From assembly GCA_029780695.1 (NCBI GenBank), contig JAKOYD010000174.1, positions 33,091 to 97,090 of the forward strand: 64,000 nt of DNA, given 5' to 3'. Source of the stretch: Pseudomonadota bacterium. GTDB taxonomy: Bacteria; Pseudomonadota; Gammaproteobacteria; Burkholderiales; Burkholderiaceae_C. Below the pieces are notes generated by a model, which did no database searches, was not told the DNA's origin, and worked only from the letters and a program-made list of their open reading frames with translations. The translations under genes and the position numbers were made by a program. Every line of letters begins with the position of its first letter. Within the stretch, counting starts at the first letter, position 1. Below are positions 11,359 to 20,015 of this stretch, piece by piece.

Positions 11359-14300
11359 ATGCGCAAGGCGGTCTTGAGGGTGTGGTTCAAGGGGGGTGTC
11401 TTGGCGGGCGTGGCTTTGGGCTTTCCGCTGCTGGCCCAGGCGGCTTCGGTGGATCTGACGGTCAACGACGTGGTGGCCACGGCGGCCTACCACTACACCG
11501 ACACTGCCGCGCTGCACACGGTGACCATCGGCAACCGCGGGCCTGAAGCCGCGACCAACGCGGTGTTGACGTTCAACAACCCCAAATCGGCTGGCACCGC
11601 CGTGGCCTGGAACACCCAGGTCACCTGCACGCCCAGCGGCGGTGCGGTCTGTCCGGCGAGCTACGCGCTGGATTCCACCAAGGCCATCCTCACCGCCACG
11701 GTACCCAGCGTGCCCATGGGTGGGCAACTGGTGTTCAGCATTCCGGCGCCGATTCAGACCGACCTGAATTGCGCGTGCGTCTTGGCGCTGGTCGAAAAGG
11801 CCAGTTCCACGGCGACCGTCACCGCCAGTGCTGCCGACACAGAACTGGCGCCGGCGACGAATGTGTCGAACGCGGCCTATGCGGTCAATAACCCGCGCAT
11901 CGACTACGGGCTGAGCATCAGCGACCCGGTCGTTGCGCCTATTGCGGGCACACCGGACAGTCTGTACACCTATACGGTGACCCTGCGCAACAACTCCGTG
12001 GTGGCGGAACCGCTGAGCGTGTACCTGAATGCCCAGTACGCCCAGGGTACGGCCACGGCGGCCCCCGGAAACCAGTATTTCGCATCGCCGCAGAGCACCG
12101 GCACGTCCAATCCGACCGTGACCTGTGTCAGCGGCGCGGGCGGTGCATCGTGCGCGGGGTTGACGGTGTCCAGCGATAACGTCAGTTATGCCGGCATGCC
12201 GCCCGGCAGCTCGGTAACGTTCAAGGTGTCGCTGGTGGTGGGCGCGCCCGCCTGCACCGATCCCACCAAGGGCGGCAAGGCAGGTGACAACCGCCAGGTG
12301 AGCTTGTCCGGGTCTGTTTCGCCGTTTGCCAATGTCGTGAGCAACGGGGTCACGACGAGGGTGAATGGGCTCTACGAAAACACCGGAACCGATGCGGACA
12401 ACGCAGCGTCCCAGACCAGCAACGTACCCGCGGCGCTGTGCGACAGCGGTGACCTGCTGGTGCAGAGCATCGTCAATTCGGGCACGCAGACTTACGGGCC
12501 CAATGCGCCGTTTTCGCTCACCGCGTCGTACGGCAACGGCGCGGGCTCTCCGAACGGAGCAACCAACGCGTCCCTCGTGTTTCATGTGGCGTGGCCCGCG
12601 GCGGGGTTGAGCCTGAACGCCGCGCCGGGCAGTTGCACCCCCAGCGGTGGCGCCTTGTGCCCTACCAGCTGGGTGCTCAGTGCCGACAAGACAACGCTGA
12701 CGGGTGTGGCGCCGCTCATGCCGCCCAACAGCACGCTGCAGGTCAATTTCACGGGCACCACGGGTCAGGGCACCCAGAGCGTATGCGGGCCGCTGTACCT
12801 GACCGCGCAAGCCGACATCGTGCCGCCCGTCACCTATGCGGACACCAACTACGACCCGACGGCCAACCCGCCCTACACCACGGGCACCCAGACCAAGGGC
12901 AACAACGCCTACCAATTGCAGCCGCAAGCCAACGTGGGTGTGTCTTGCGTGCCCAACTTCGATCTGGAAGTGCAGAAGTCCGGCCCTTACCAGGACGCCG
13001 CTGCCACGGTCGGTCTGGCCACGGCCAAGCCCGGCGACTGGATCTACTTCAAGTCCGTGGTGACGCTGCTGCCGGGCAGCGCGCCCTTGACCCAATACAC
13101 GATCAGCGATCAGCTCAACTACTGGTCCAACCCGCAATACACCTCGACGTCGCAGCTCTTTCCGTTTTGGGTGGGCAACGTGCCTGCCTACCAGATACCG
13201 TCCGCCACCGTCAAAGGCGTCATGATGATCGGCAAGCCGGGCGATCCACCGGGCCTGCCCACGTTCATGAAGAGCAGCACCGATACGTCCGGTGACAGCG
13301 GCGTGCGTTGCGTGGCCAGCAATGGTGCCACGTGCCCGGATACCGTACGGGGCTCGACATTCGGGTATCCGTCCAACAGCGGCTTCCCTTCATGGAGCCT
13401 GGGTCCGGAAAACTGGACCAACGGCCAGCCCGTCTGGCCGGCCGGCGGCGCGTTGACGCTCATCTATGCGTACCGCATGCCGCCGCTGACAGGCGCGGTG
13501 TCCTGCGTGACCAGCGACAAGCTGTCCTATCCCCGCAACATCATGTCGGTCGGCGGTACGCCCACGCCCATCGGCACTGAATCGAACACGGCCAACAACC
13601 GGGTCACCGTGCCGTTCGACATGCTCAATCTGCCGCTGTGCGAGGCGGCGGTGTCGCTGACCAAAAAGGCCAACGTGACGGCCATGCCGGCCAACGGCAA
13701 GGTCGTCTACACCCTGGTGATGACCAACACCTCGGCCGTCGACGTCGATGTGCCGCGTCTGCGCGAAATATTCCAGGACGCCGGCATCGACCAAGGCGTG
13801 ACTGCCACCATTGCCTGTGGGGCACCCACGGGCGGTGCGCTCTGCCCGTCGTTCACGCCGCTGCAGGGCATGCGTTACACCAACAATGGCGCCACGTCGG
13901 TGCCGACCACCGGGGCGGAAAACATTCTTTCGCAGCAACGTCCGGACTTTGACTTCAGCTGGGGCACGCCGGGCAGCAAGACGCTGCCGGCAGGTGGCAG
14001 CGTCACCTTCACCGTGACGGTGCAGTACCCCGGCACACAGACCTCGGCAACCAACGCGGCGTTTGCCAGCCCGGACGCCAGCGCCCAAGCGCAGTTCGCG
14101 ACCGTGCGCGCGGCCACCTATTTGTCTTCGGGCACCAGCCCGATCCTGCTGGTGAACAAGGACGTGTCGCCCAAGCAGCCCGCACCGGGCAGCACGGTGA
14201 CCTACACGGTCGACCTGCTGAACGCCAACAGCGTCGCCGCCACGGGCTTGAGCTTTACAGACGCCATGGATGCGTCCCTGCAAGCCACCAACCCGGCGGG

Positions 14301-15042
14301 CTATGGCAACCTCAGCTGCCGCCCGTTGACCGCGGCCGATGGGCAACTGGTGGCGCCGCTGGGCGCAGCTACCTGCCCCGCGTTCACGTCCAACGCCAGT
14401 GGCATCACAGGAACGCTGGACCTGCCCGGCAACTCGGGCCTGCGGCTGACCTACACGGCCATCGCCTCGCCCACGGGCGCTGTCAGCGTGCCCAACACGG
14501 CTGCGTTGCGCAGCAGCGCCACGGCCCGCGGCACCGGCGACGGCAGCAGCCAGGCCAACTTCGACGTGCTGCCGCCACTGCCGGACATGACCTCGAAGAT
14601 CAGCCCCATCGCCAACGCCGACAACATGGTGCCCGGCGCGTCGGTCACCGCATCGGTGACGTTCAACAACATCGGCACGGCGGCCGGGCTGAACGTGGTG
14701 CCCACGCTGAAGCTGGCGCCCGGCATGACCGGTATCACGGTCAGCAACGGCGGCGTGTACGACCCGGCCACCGGGCTGGTGACTTGGCCGACGATCGGCA
14801 GCTTTGCGCCGAACGCGCCAGTGACCTACACGGTGAGCTTCAGCATGCCCGGCGGCGCGCTGACGCTGGCATCCAACATCACCGCCACCAACGAGCCGTC
14901 GCAGATGCTGGCCAACAACACGGATAGCCTGCCGCTGCGCGCCCCCGTGCCCGCCCCGGTGCCGACGCTGGAGGCAGGGGCCATGACGCTGCTGACGCTG
15001 CTGATGCTGGCCGCTGCGGCACGGCGCCGCCGGCAGCATTGA
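11359..15042 (+). CDS. Large secreted DUF11-type repeat protein with IPTL-CTERM-like sorting tail
   Basis: 1227-residue protein. The ATG at 11359 follows GGGAG at 11346-11350 and starts a signal peptide (MRKAVLRVWFKGGVLAGVAL ... LLAQAA). The mature part is a chain of Ig-like modules resembling DUF11, with phrases such as TVTLRNNSVVAEPLSV, GSTVTYTVDLLNANSV and ASVTFNNIGTAAGLNV. At least five modules contain a short Cys pair in the pattern CxxxGGAxC, often followed by P, suggesting one disulfide loop each. The end is VPTLEAGAM, a hydrophobic stretch and RRRRQH, the layout of IPTL-CTERM tails processed by an exosortase-type system. A cell-surface role is inferred; ligand unknown. Single-gene unit with its own terminator. 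Confidence 0.8.
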   Translation: MRKAVLRVWFKGGVLAGVALGFPLLAQAASVDLTVNDVVATAAYHYTDTAALHTVTIGNRGPEAATNAVLTFNNPKSAGTAVAWNTQVTCTPSGGAVCPASYALDSTKAILTATVPSVPMGGQLVFSIPAPIQTDLNCACVLALVEKASSTATVTASAADTELAPATNVSNAAYAVNNPRIDYGLSISDPVVAPIAGTPDSLYTYTVTLRNNSVVAEPLSVYLNAQYAQGTATAAPGNQYFASPQSTGTSNPTVTCVSGAGGASCAGLTVSSDNVSYAGMPPGSSVTFKVSLVVGAPACTDPTKGGKAGDNRQVSLSGSVSPFANVVSNGVTTRVNGLYENTGTDADNAASQTSNVPAALCDSGDLLVQSIVNSGTQTYGPNAPFSLTASYGNGAGSPNGATNASLVFHVAWPAAGLSLNAAPGSCTPSGGALCPTSWVLSADKTTLTGVAPLMPPNSTLQVNFTGTTGQGTQSVCGPLYLTAQADIVPPVTYADTNYDPTANPPYTTGTQTKGNNAYQLQPQANVGVSCVPNFDLEVQKSGPYQDAAATVGLATAKPGDWIYFKSVVTLLPGSAPLTQYTISDQLNYWSNPQYTSTSQLFPFWVGNVPAYQIPSATVKGVMMIGKPGDPPGLPTFMKSSTDTSGDSGVRCVASNGATCPDTVRGSTFGYPSNSGFPSWSLGPENWTNGQPVWPAGGALTLIYAYRMPPLTGAVSCVTSDKLSYPRNIMSVGGTPTPIGTESNTANNRVTVPFDMLNLPLCEAAVSLTKKANVTAMPANGKVVYTLVMTNTSAVDVDVPRLREIFQDAGIDQGVTATIACGAPTGGALCPSFTPLQGMRYTNNGATSVPTTGAENILSQQRPDFDFSWGTPGSKTLPAGGSVTFTVTVQYPGTQTSATNAAFASPDASAQAQFATVRAATYLSSGTSPILLVNKDVSPKQPAPGSTVTYTVDLLNANSVAATGLSFTDAMDASLQATNPAGYGNLSCRPLTAADGQLVAPLGAATCPAFTSNASGITGTLDLPGNSGLRLTYTAIASPTGAVSVPNTAALRSSATARGTGDGSSQANFDVLPPLPDMTSKISPIANADNMVPGASVTASVTFNNIGTAAGLNVVPTLKLAPGMTGITVSNGGVYDPATGLVTWPTIGSFAPNAPVTYTVSFSMPGGALTLASNITATNEPSQMLANNTDSLPLRAPVPAPVPTLEAGAMTLLTLLMLAAAARRRRQH

Positions 15043-15065
15043 AGGCCGCAGCACCGGTCGAATGC

Positions 15066-15099
15066 CGCGCCGCCAGGCAATCTGGCGGCGCGTCTTTTT
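15066..15099 (+). terminator. Strong intrinsic terminator
   Basis: An 11-bp perfect GC stem (CGCGCCGCCAG with CTGGCGGCGCG) around a 5-base loop, followed by TCTTTTT, 24 bp after the stop of the surface-protein gene. Confidence 0.9.
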
Positions 15100-15125
15100 G
15101 GCGCTGACGTGCCGGTCAACCGGTC

Positions 15126-16127
15126 TCAGCCCACCACTTCCACGCGCGGCGCGGCGTTGAGGCCGGGGTCGAGCGACGGGTCGTCCAGCGCTTCGCCGTC
15201 GCGAATCGGCCTGGCGGGTGCGGCCAGCAGGGCGCGCAGGTAATTGGGCTGCGCCAGCATGGCGTGGTGGGTGGCGCCGTTGTACAGCTGCAGATCGGGC
15301 AGGCGCAAGTCGGCGATGCGGCGGTCAATATCGGCGGCGCTCAACGCCAGCGGGTCGACACTGTCCGACGCCATGGCCATGCCCCACAGGGTGCCGTACA
15401 GGGGCACGTACTGAAAGTAGGGGCGCACGACGGGGAAGGCGCTTTGCACCGACGCCACGATGCGCGCCAGCGTGGCGCCGCGGTGAATGGGCGACTGGAT
15501 GTGCAGCGACAGCACGCCGCCCGGCGCCAGCAGGCGGCGGCAGGCGGCGTAGAACTCGGCGGTGTACAGGGCCACCGCCGGCCCGAAAGGGTCGGTCAGG
15601 TCGAGCACGATCTGGTCAAACCGTTGGGCCGACTGCTGCATCACGTAGGCGTGGCCGTCGCCGACGTGCACCTGCAGGCGGCGGTCGAAGAACGCGCCGC
15701 GGTGGATGGTGGCCAGCCAGGTGCGCGCCATGTCGATGACGTCGCTGTCCAGCTCGACCAGCACCACGCGCGCCATGTCGGGGTGCTTGAGCAGTTCCTC
15801 GACCGTGCCGCCATCGCCGCCGCCGATCACCAGCGCCGAGCGCGGGCGCCCGTGGCTGACCGCGGGCAGGTGCACCATGGGCTCGTGGTAGAAGAATTCG
15901 TCGCGTTCCGACGTCATGAAGCACTCGTCGATGCGCATCACGCGGCCGAACAGCGGCGTCTGCAGGATCTCGATGTGCTGCAGGGGTGTGAGGCGCTCGG
16001 CCAGGCGGGCGGACGCGCCCAGGTAAAAGCCGAAGTCGGGCGTCAGCGCCTCGGCGACCAGCTGCCGGCTGGCCGGCGCCGCGGCCTGTGCGGGGGCTGG
16101 TCCGGCGCCGTGCAAGCGCGCGCTCAT
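15126..16127 (-). CDS. speE: Spermidine synthase (polyamine aminopropyltransferase)
   Basis: 333-residue class I methyltransferase-fold enzyme that transfers the aminopropyl group of decarboxylated AdoMet to putrescine. The binding-loop motif VIGGGDGGTVEELLKHP is at about residues 107-123, VVLVELDSDVIDMAR follows, and DLTDPFGPA carries the expected acidic catalytic region. The start at 16127 overlaps the speD stop by ATGA, which shows translational coupling and excludes the longer frame. The product of the neighbouring SpeD is its co-substrate source. Confidence 0.92.
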   Translation of the reverse strand: MSARLHGAGPAPAQAAAPASRQLVAEALTPDFGFYLGASARLAERLTPLQHIEILQTPLFGRVMRIDECFMTSERDEFFYHEPMVHLPAVSHGRPRSALVIGGGDGGTVEELLKHPDMARVVLVELDSDVIDMARTWLATIHRGAFFDRRLQVHVGDGHAYVMQQSAQRFDQIVLDLTDPFGPAVALYTAEFYAACRRLLAPGGVLSLHIQSPIHRGATLARIVASVQSAFPVVRPYFQYVPLYGTLWGMAMASDSVDPLALSAADIDRRIADLRLPDLQLYNGATHHAMLAQPNYLRALLAAPARPIRDGEALDDPSLDPGLNAAPRVEVVG

Positions 16128-16561
16128 GCCCGCTCGACGCGGTGCAGGTGCGGGTCGGCCGGCGCGAAGGCGGCGCTCACGCGCGCGAACAGGTCTTCGG
16201 CCTGCGCTCGGTTGTCGGTGGAGTAACTGCACACATACACGTCGAGCGTGACGTAGCCGTCTTCCGGCCAGGTGTGGATCGACAGGTGCGATTCGGCCAG
16301 CACGACCACGCCGGTCACGCCCGCGCCTTCGCCAAAGCTGTGGAACAGCGCGCCCACGTCGGTCAGGCCGGCAGCCAGCACGGCCTGGCGGCAGAAGGCC
16401 TCAAGGTAGGCGGCGTCGGTCATCAGCCGCGCGTCGCACACGCAGCCATGCAGGTCGCCGATCAGGTGCAGGCCCGGCGCCTTGCGCGGCACCGGCGGCA
16501 GGCGCACCGCAGCGCGCTGGACGTCGTCGTGAGAGGTGGTGGGGCGCAGCAGCATGGGCAT
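16124..16561 (-). CDS. speD: S-adenosylmethionine decarboxylase proenzyme (prokaryotic short type)
   Basis: 145-residue self-cleaving pyruvoyl enzyme. The motif AESHLSIHTWPE contains the processing site Glu90-Ser91; His96 and Cys111 occupy the positions of the His and Cys used for processing and catalysis in the Thermotoga-type enzyme (spacings +5 and +20 from the Ser). The start at 16561 is favoured by CGGAGA 8 bases upstream. First gene of speD-speE, overlapping speE by 4 bases. The pair supplies spermidine. Confidence 0.9.
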   Translation of the reverse strand: MPMLLRPTTSHDDVQRAAVRLPPVPRKAPGLHLIGDLHGCVCDARLMTDAAYLEAFCRQAVLAAGLTDVGALFHSFGEGAGVTGVVVLAESHLSIHTWPEDGYVTLDVYVCSYSTDNRAQAEDLFARVSAAFAPADPHLHRVERA

Positions 16562-16796
16562 GGCCAGTCTCCGAGGTGAATGAAACAAAAGAGACATCCG
16601 GTCGGCACCGGGGCGAAGCAATGCGACGAAAACGGCACGACACGGTGTCACTGCGCGCCTTCACTGCGGAGGCGCCCGTCCGGCTTAAAAGCTACCGCGC
16701 CTATCCTGTCGCAAAAAACCTTCAACTGTAATCAATATGCGGTCAACTGTCAAAAACTCAAGGCATTGTCATTTGCGCCGCGCGCCTCGTGCGACT

Positions 16797-16802
16797 TATG
16801 AT
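16797..16802 (+). promoter_or_regulatory. TATGAT -10-like element close to start codon
   Basis: TATGAT ends 5 bases before the ATG at 16808, another case where the transcript would have almost no leader. TTGTCA at 16766-16771 is too far (25 bp) to be a normal -35. Confidence 0.3.
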
Positions 16803-16807
16803 GGGTC

Positions 16808-17350
16808 ATGGACGACATTGTCAGGCAGGCCATGGCCAAATGGCCCAACGTGCCCCATTGCCACGGTTGGCTGGGGCTGGACGCGCGAGGCAACTGGTAC
16901 CTGCGCGACGGCGACGCGCAAGCGCTGGGCGGCTTTGCCAGTGGCGTGCCGGGCGCCAAGGGGGCGCTGCTGCAACACCAGAAGCTGATCGAATTCATTC
17001 AGCGCAATTACGACCACGACGCCGCCGGCCAGTGGTTCTTCCAGAACGGTCCGCAGCGCGTGTTCGTCGAATTGCAGGCCGCACCCTGGGTCTGGCGCGT
17101 GGCGGGCGACGGTTCGGTCACGTCGCATACGGGCGTGCCGGCGCAAGTGCGCGAGGTGCTGGCGGACGAATCGGGCCGCGTGTTCATGGCCACCGATATC
17201 GGGCTGGGCCTGGTCCACACGCAGGACATGGGCGCCGTGGCCGATGCGCTGGAGCGCGGCGCCTGGCCGATCAGCGAGGTGCGCGCCGACGCTTTGCCGT
17301 CGCGTTTTGGCTTCGTGCTGAGTCCGCAAGCGCGGCAGGCGGCCGGTTGA
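16808..17350 (+). CDS. Conserved hypothetical protein
   Basis: 180-residue soluble protein without signal or membrane segment (MDDIVRQAMAKWPNVPHCHG, WLGLDARGNWYLRDG, GQWFFQNGPQRVFVELQ, PWVWRV). The aromatic-rich pattern matches a conserved but uncharacterised family I know from Burkholderiales annotations; I cannot assign a function. It is divergent from speD with about 246 bp between them and is followed by a terminator that serves the opposite-strand cytochrome gene. Confidence 0.7.
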   Translation: MDDIVRQAMAKWPNVPHCHGWLGLDARGNWYLRDGDAQALGGFASGVPGAKGALLQHQKLIEFIQRNYDHDAAGQWFFQNGPQRVFVELQAAPWVWRVAGDGSVTSHTGVPAQVREVLADESGRVFMATDIGLGLVHTQDMGAVADALERGAWPISEVRADALPSRFGFVLSPQARQAAG

Positions 17351-17432
17351 GCCGGCGCCACGCCAACCGCATGTTGCTCTAATAATAAGAGCGTCCCACG
17401 CTGAATCCACCAGCGCTGAAAAGGGATTCTGG

Positions 17433-17460
17433 CAATAAAAAGACCGGCTCCAGGCCGGCC
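17433..17460 (-). terminator. Intrinsic terminator of the cytochrome c gene
   Basis: On the minus strand GGCCGGC pairs with GCCGGTC (one G-U) around CTGGA and is followed by TTTTTATT, 22 bp after the stop of the cytochrome gene. Confidence 0.8.
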
Positions 17461-17481
17461 TTCATGCGACGCGGGCGGCGC

Positions 17482-18348
17482 TTATTTGGCCGCATCCACC
17501 ATGTACTGGATGGCCGATTTCAGTTCGTCGTCGGTGGCCGCCGAAGCGCCGCGCGGCGGCATGGCGCCTTTGCCGGCGATGGCAACCTTGAGCAGCGTGT
17601 CCATGCCGGTGGCGATGCGCGGTGCCCACGCGGCCTTGTCACCAAACTTGGGCGCGCCGGCCACGCCAGCTGCGTGACAGGTGGTGCACGACTTGTCGTA
17701 AACCGCTTTACCGGCGTCGGCATGGGCGGCGGCAGTCGGTGCGGCAGCAACCACGGCGGCGGCGGCCGGGGCGGCAGCGGCCGAGGCAGTTGGCGCCGCG
17801 GCAGGCGCGGCGGCGGCAGCTGCGGCAGGAGCGGCGCCACTGGCTGCGCCGGCTGGCGCGGCCGGTTCAGCGAACTTGCCGCCCGCGGCGTTGGCCATGT
17901 AGACCACGGCGCGGCCGATCTCGACGTCGCTGAAATTGCCGCCGCCTTGCGGCGCCATGGCGTTGAAACCCTTGAGCGCGTGCGTCACCAGCGTGTCGTA
18001 GCCCTTGCCAAGACGCGGACCCCAGTCGCCGGCGTTCCCCAGCTTGGGGGCGCCCGACACACCGCTGGCGTGGCACGCCGCGCACTGTGCCTTGTAGACG
18101 TCTTCGCCGCCGGCCAGCGGGCGGTTCGCGTCGCGGATTTCCACCTTGCCCACCTTCAGCAGGCGCTCGGCGATGGCGCGTTCCTGGTCGGTCGCGCCAG
18201 CCGACGGGCGGGTGGACGAGGTGACGTAATAAACCAGCCCGATGATGATGAACACCGGAATCACGAAGGCCGCCACGCTGACCCAGAACAGCTGCTTCGG
18301 TGTCTTGATGGGGCCGGTGTGTGCTTCGTCGTGCGTGATGTCGCTCAT
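17482..18348 (-). CDS. Membrane-anchored dihaem cytochrome c (c5-like)
   Basis: 288-residue protein: an uncleaved N-terminal membrane helix (about 20-43, FWVSVAAFVIPVFIIIGLVY), a first haem domain with CAACH (about residue 90) and distal Met in FNAMAPQGG, an Ala/Pro-rich linker of about 60 residues (about 160-215), and a second haem domain with CTTCH (about 223) and Met in GAMPPRGG-like GAMPPRGAS. Both domains carry the AP(K)LG/APKFG ... W.PR pattern of cytochrome c5. It faces the periplasm and probably carries electrons to a terminal oxidase. GAGGAC precedes the ATG. Confidence 0.9.
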   Translation of the reverse strand: MSDITHDEAHTGPIKTPKQLFWVSVAAFVIPVFIIIGLVYYVTSSTRPSAGATDQERAIAERLLKVGKVEIRDANRPLAGGEDVYKAQCAACHASGVSGAPKLGNAGDWGPRLGKGYDTLVTHALKGFNAMAPQGGGNFSDVEIGRAVVYMANAAGGKFAEPAAPAGAASGAAPAAAAAAAPAAAPTASAAAAPAAAAVVAAAPTAAAHADAGKAVYDKSCTTCHAAGVAGAPKFGDKAAWAPRIATGMDTLLKVAIAGKGAMPPRGASAATDDELKSAIQYMVDAAK

Positions 18349-18482
18349 GGCGTCCTCAGGGGGCTCGGGTCGTGGGTGAATTTGGATGGGAGGCGGCGCG
18401 CGCAGGGCGGTGGCTCGTGCTGGCGCGCGTCAGCCAACGATTATAGGGCGCGGCCCAGCCCCAGCCCGCGCCGCGCCGGCGT

Positions 18483-20015
18483 TCAGTGCGCGAGCCCTGC
18501 GGTCGACAGCGGCGCCGGGGCCTGGTAATCGGTCCAGCCGCCGCCCAGCGCCTTGTACAGCTGCACCTCGTTGGCACGCTGCGCCAGCCGCACCTGCGCC
18601 AGCGCCTGTTCGATGGCGAACAGCGAGCGCTGCGCGTCCAGCAAGTCCAGGTAGTTAGCGATGCCGTTGCGGTAGCGCAAATCGGCCAGGCGGAAGCGGT
18701 CGCGCTCGGCCACGGCCTGCGCCTGCAGCGCAGCGAGCTGGTCGGCCAGCGTGGCGCGGCCGGCCAGGGCATCGGCCACCTCGCGGAAGGCGGTCTGGAT
18801 GGCTTTCTCGTACTGCGCGACAGCAATCTCGCGGCCGGCGCGCGCGGCCTCCAGGTTGGCTTGGTTGCGGCCCATGTCGAAGATCGGCAGCGTGATGCTG
18901 GGGCCGAACGACCACGCCTTGTGGCCGCCGGAGCCAAACAGGCCGTCCAGGTCGGCGCTGACGCGGCCCAGCGAGCCGGTGAGCGATATGCGCGGGAAGA
19001 AGTTGGCACGCGCCGCGCCGATGTTGGCGTTGGCGGCGATCAGCTGCTGCTCGGCGGCGCGGATGTCGGGGCGGCGCAGTATCAGGTCGGACGGCAGGCT
19101 GGCCGGTACCTCGGTGAAGGTGGGCAGCTCGGCGGCCGGCTGCACGGCGGGCGTGGGCTGCGTCAGATCGCGCGGCGGCTCGGGCGTGGCGACGGCGATC
19201 ACGGGCGGGATCAGGCGTTCGGGGATCGGCTGGCCGACCAGCAGCGTCAGCAGGTTGATGTCCTGCGCGCGCAGGCGCTGCTGCTGGGCGCGCGTGGCCT
19301 GTGCGCTGGCCGACAGCGATTCGGCCAGCCGCATGTCGAGCGCCGACGAGGCGCCATGGTCAAAGCGCAGCTTGGTCAGGCGCAGCGATTGGTCGCGCGT
19401 GCCGAGCGTGCGCTCGGCCAACGCCAGCAGCTCGGTATCCGTCTTCAGCTGCAGCCAGGTGCTGGCCACGCTGGCGATCAGGCTGATCTGCGCCGACTTG
19501 CGGGCTTCCTCGGTCGCCAGGTACTGCGCCAGAGCCACGTCTTTCAGCGCGGCGACGCGGCCAAAGAAGTCCAGCTCCCACGCCGACACGCCGATACCCA
19601 CGCTGTAGTTCGACGCCACGCTGGGCCCGCCCAGCGCCGCCATGGCGTTGGGCGCCGAACGCGTGCCGCTGGCCGACGCGCCGACGGTGGGGAACTGATC
19701 CGCGCGGCGGATCTGGTACTGCGCACGCGCCTGCTCGATGTTCTGCACCGCCACGCGCAGGTCGCGGTTGTTTTCCAGCGCCAGCTGGATGAGCTCGCGC
19801 AGCTGCGCATCGTGCACGAACTGCTGCCAGGGCAGGTCGGCGGCGGCCAGGCCGCCTTCGATCTGCGCGCCGGCCGCATCGGGCCAGGTGGCGCTGACGG
19901 GCGCGGCGGGTTGTTCGTATTTGGGCACGAACGAGCAGGCGGCCAGCAGGCTGACGAGCACGGCGCTGGCAAGCAGGCGCGGCAGCGCCGCGGCGGATGA
20001 GGCCAGGGGCTTCAT
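18483..20015 (-). CDS. RND efflux outer-membrane lipoprotein (OprM/NodT family)
   Basis: 510-residue TolC-type channel. Signal peptide with lipobox LLAAC (Cys about 27), then two repeats of long helices and beta strands typical of the family (DLPWQQFVHDAQLRELIQLALENNRDLRVAV; DIRAAEQQLIAANANIGAARANFFPRISLTGS). It is third gene of the efflux operon; its ATG overlaps the stop of the pump gene (ATGA at 20012-20015). The product completes the periplasm-spanning drug efflux complex. Confidence 0.93.
   Translation of the reverse strand: MKPLASSAAALPRLLASAVLVSLLAACSFVPKYEQPAAPVSATWPDAAGAQIEGGLAAADLPWQQFVHDAQLRELIQLALENNRDLRVAVQNIEQARAQYQIRRADQFPTVGASASGTRSAPNAMAALGGPSVASNYSVGIGVSAWELDFFGRVAALKDVALAQYLATEEARKSAQISLIASVASTWLQLKTDTELLALAERTLGTRDQSLRLTKLRFDHGASSALDMRLAESLSASAQATRAQQQRLRAQDINLLTLLVGQPIPERLIPPVIAVATPEPPRDLTQPTPAVQPAAELPTFTEVPASLPSDLILRRPDIRAAEQQLIAANANIGAARANFFPRISLTGSLGRVSADLDGLFGSGGHKAWSFGPSITLPIFDMGRNQANLEAARAGREIAVAQYEKAIQTAFREVADALAGRATLADQLAALQAQAVAERDRFRLADLRYRNGIANYLDLLDAQRSLFAIEQALAQVRLAQRANEVQLYKALGGGWTDYQAPAPLSTAGLAH

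Noticed and set aside
11179..15054. Two long minus-strand open frames (652 and 554 codons) under the surface-protein gene
   Set aside because: Their Arg/His/Gly-rich composition is that of antisense shadows; the plus-strand protein has signal peptide, modules and sorting tail.
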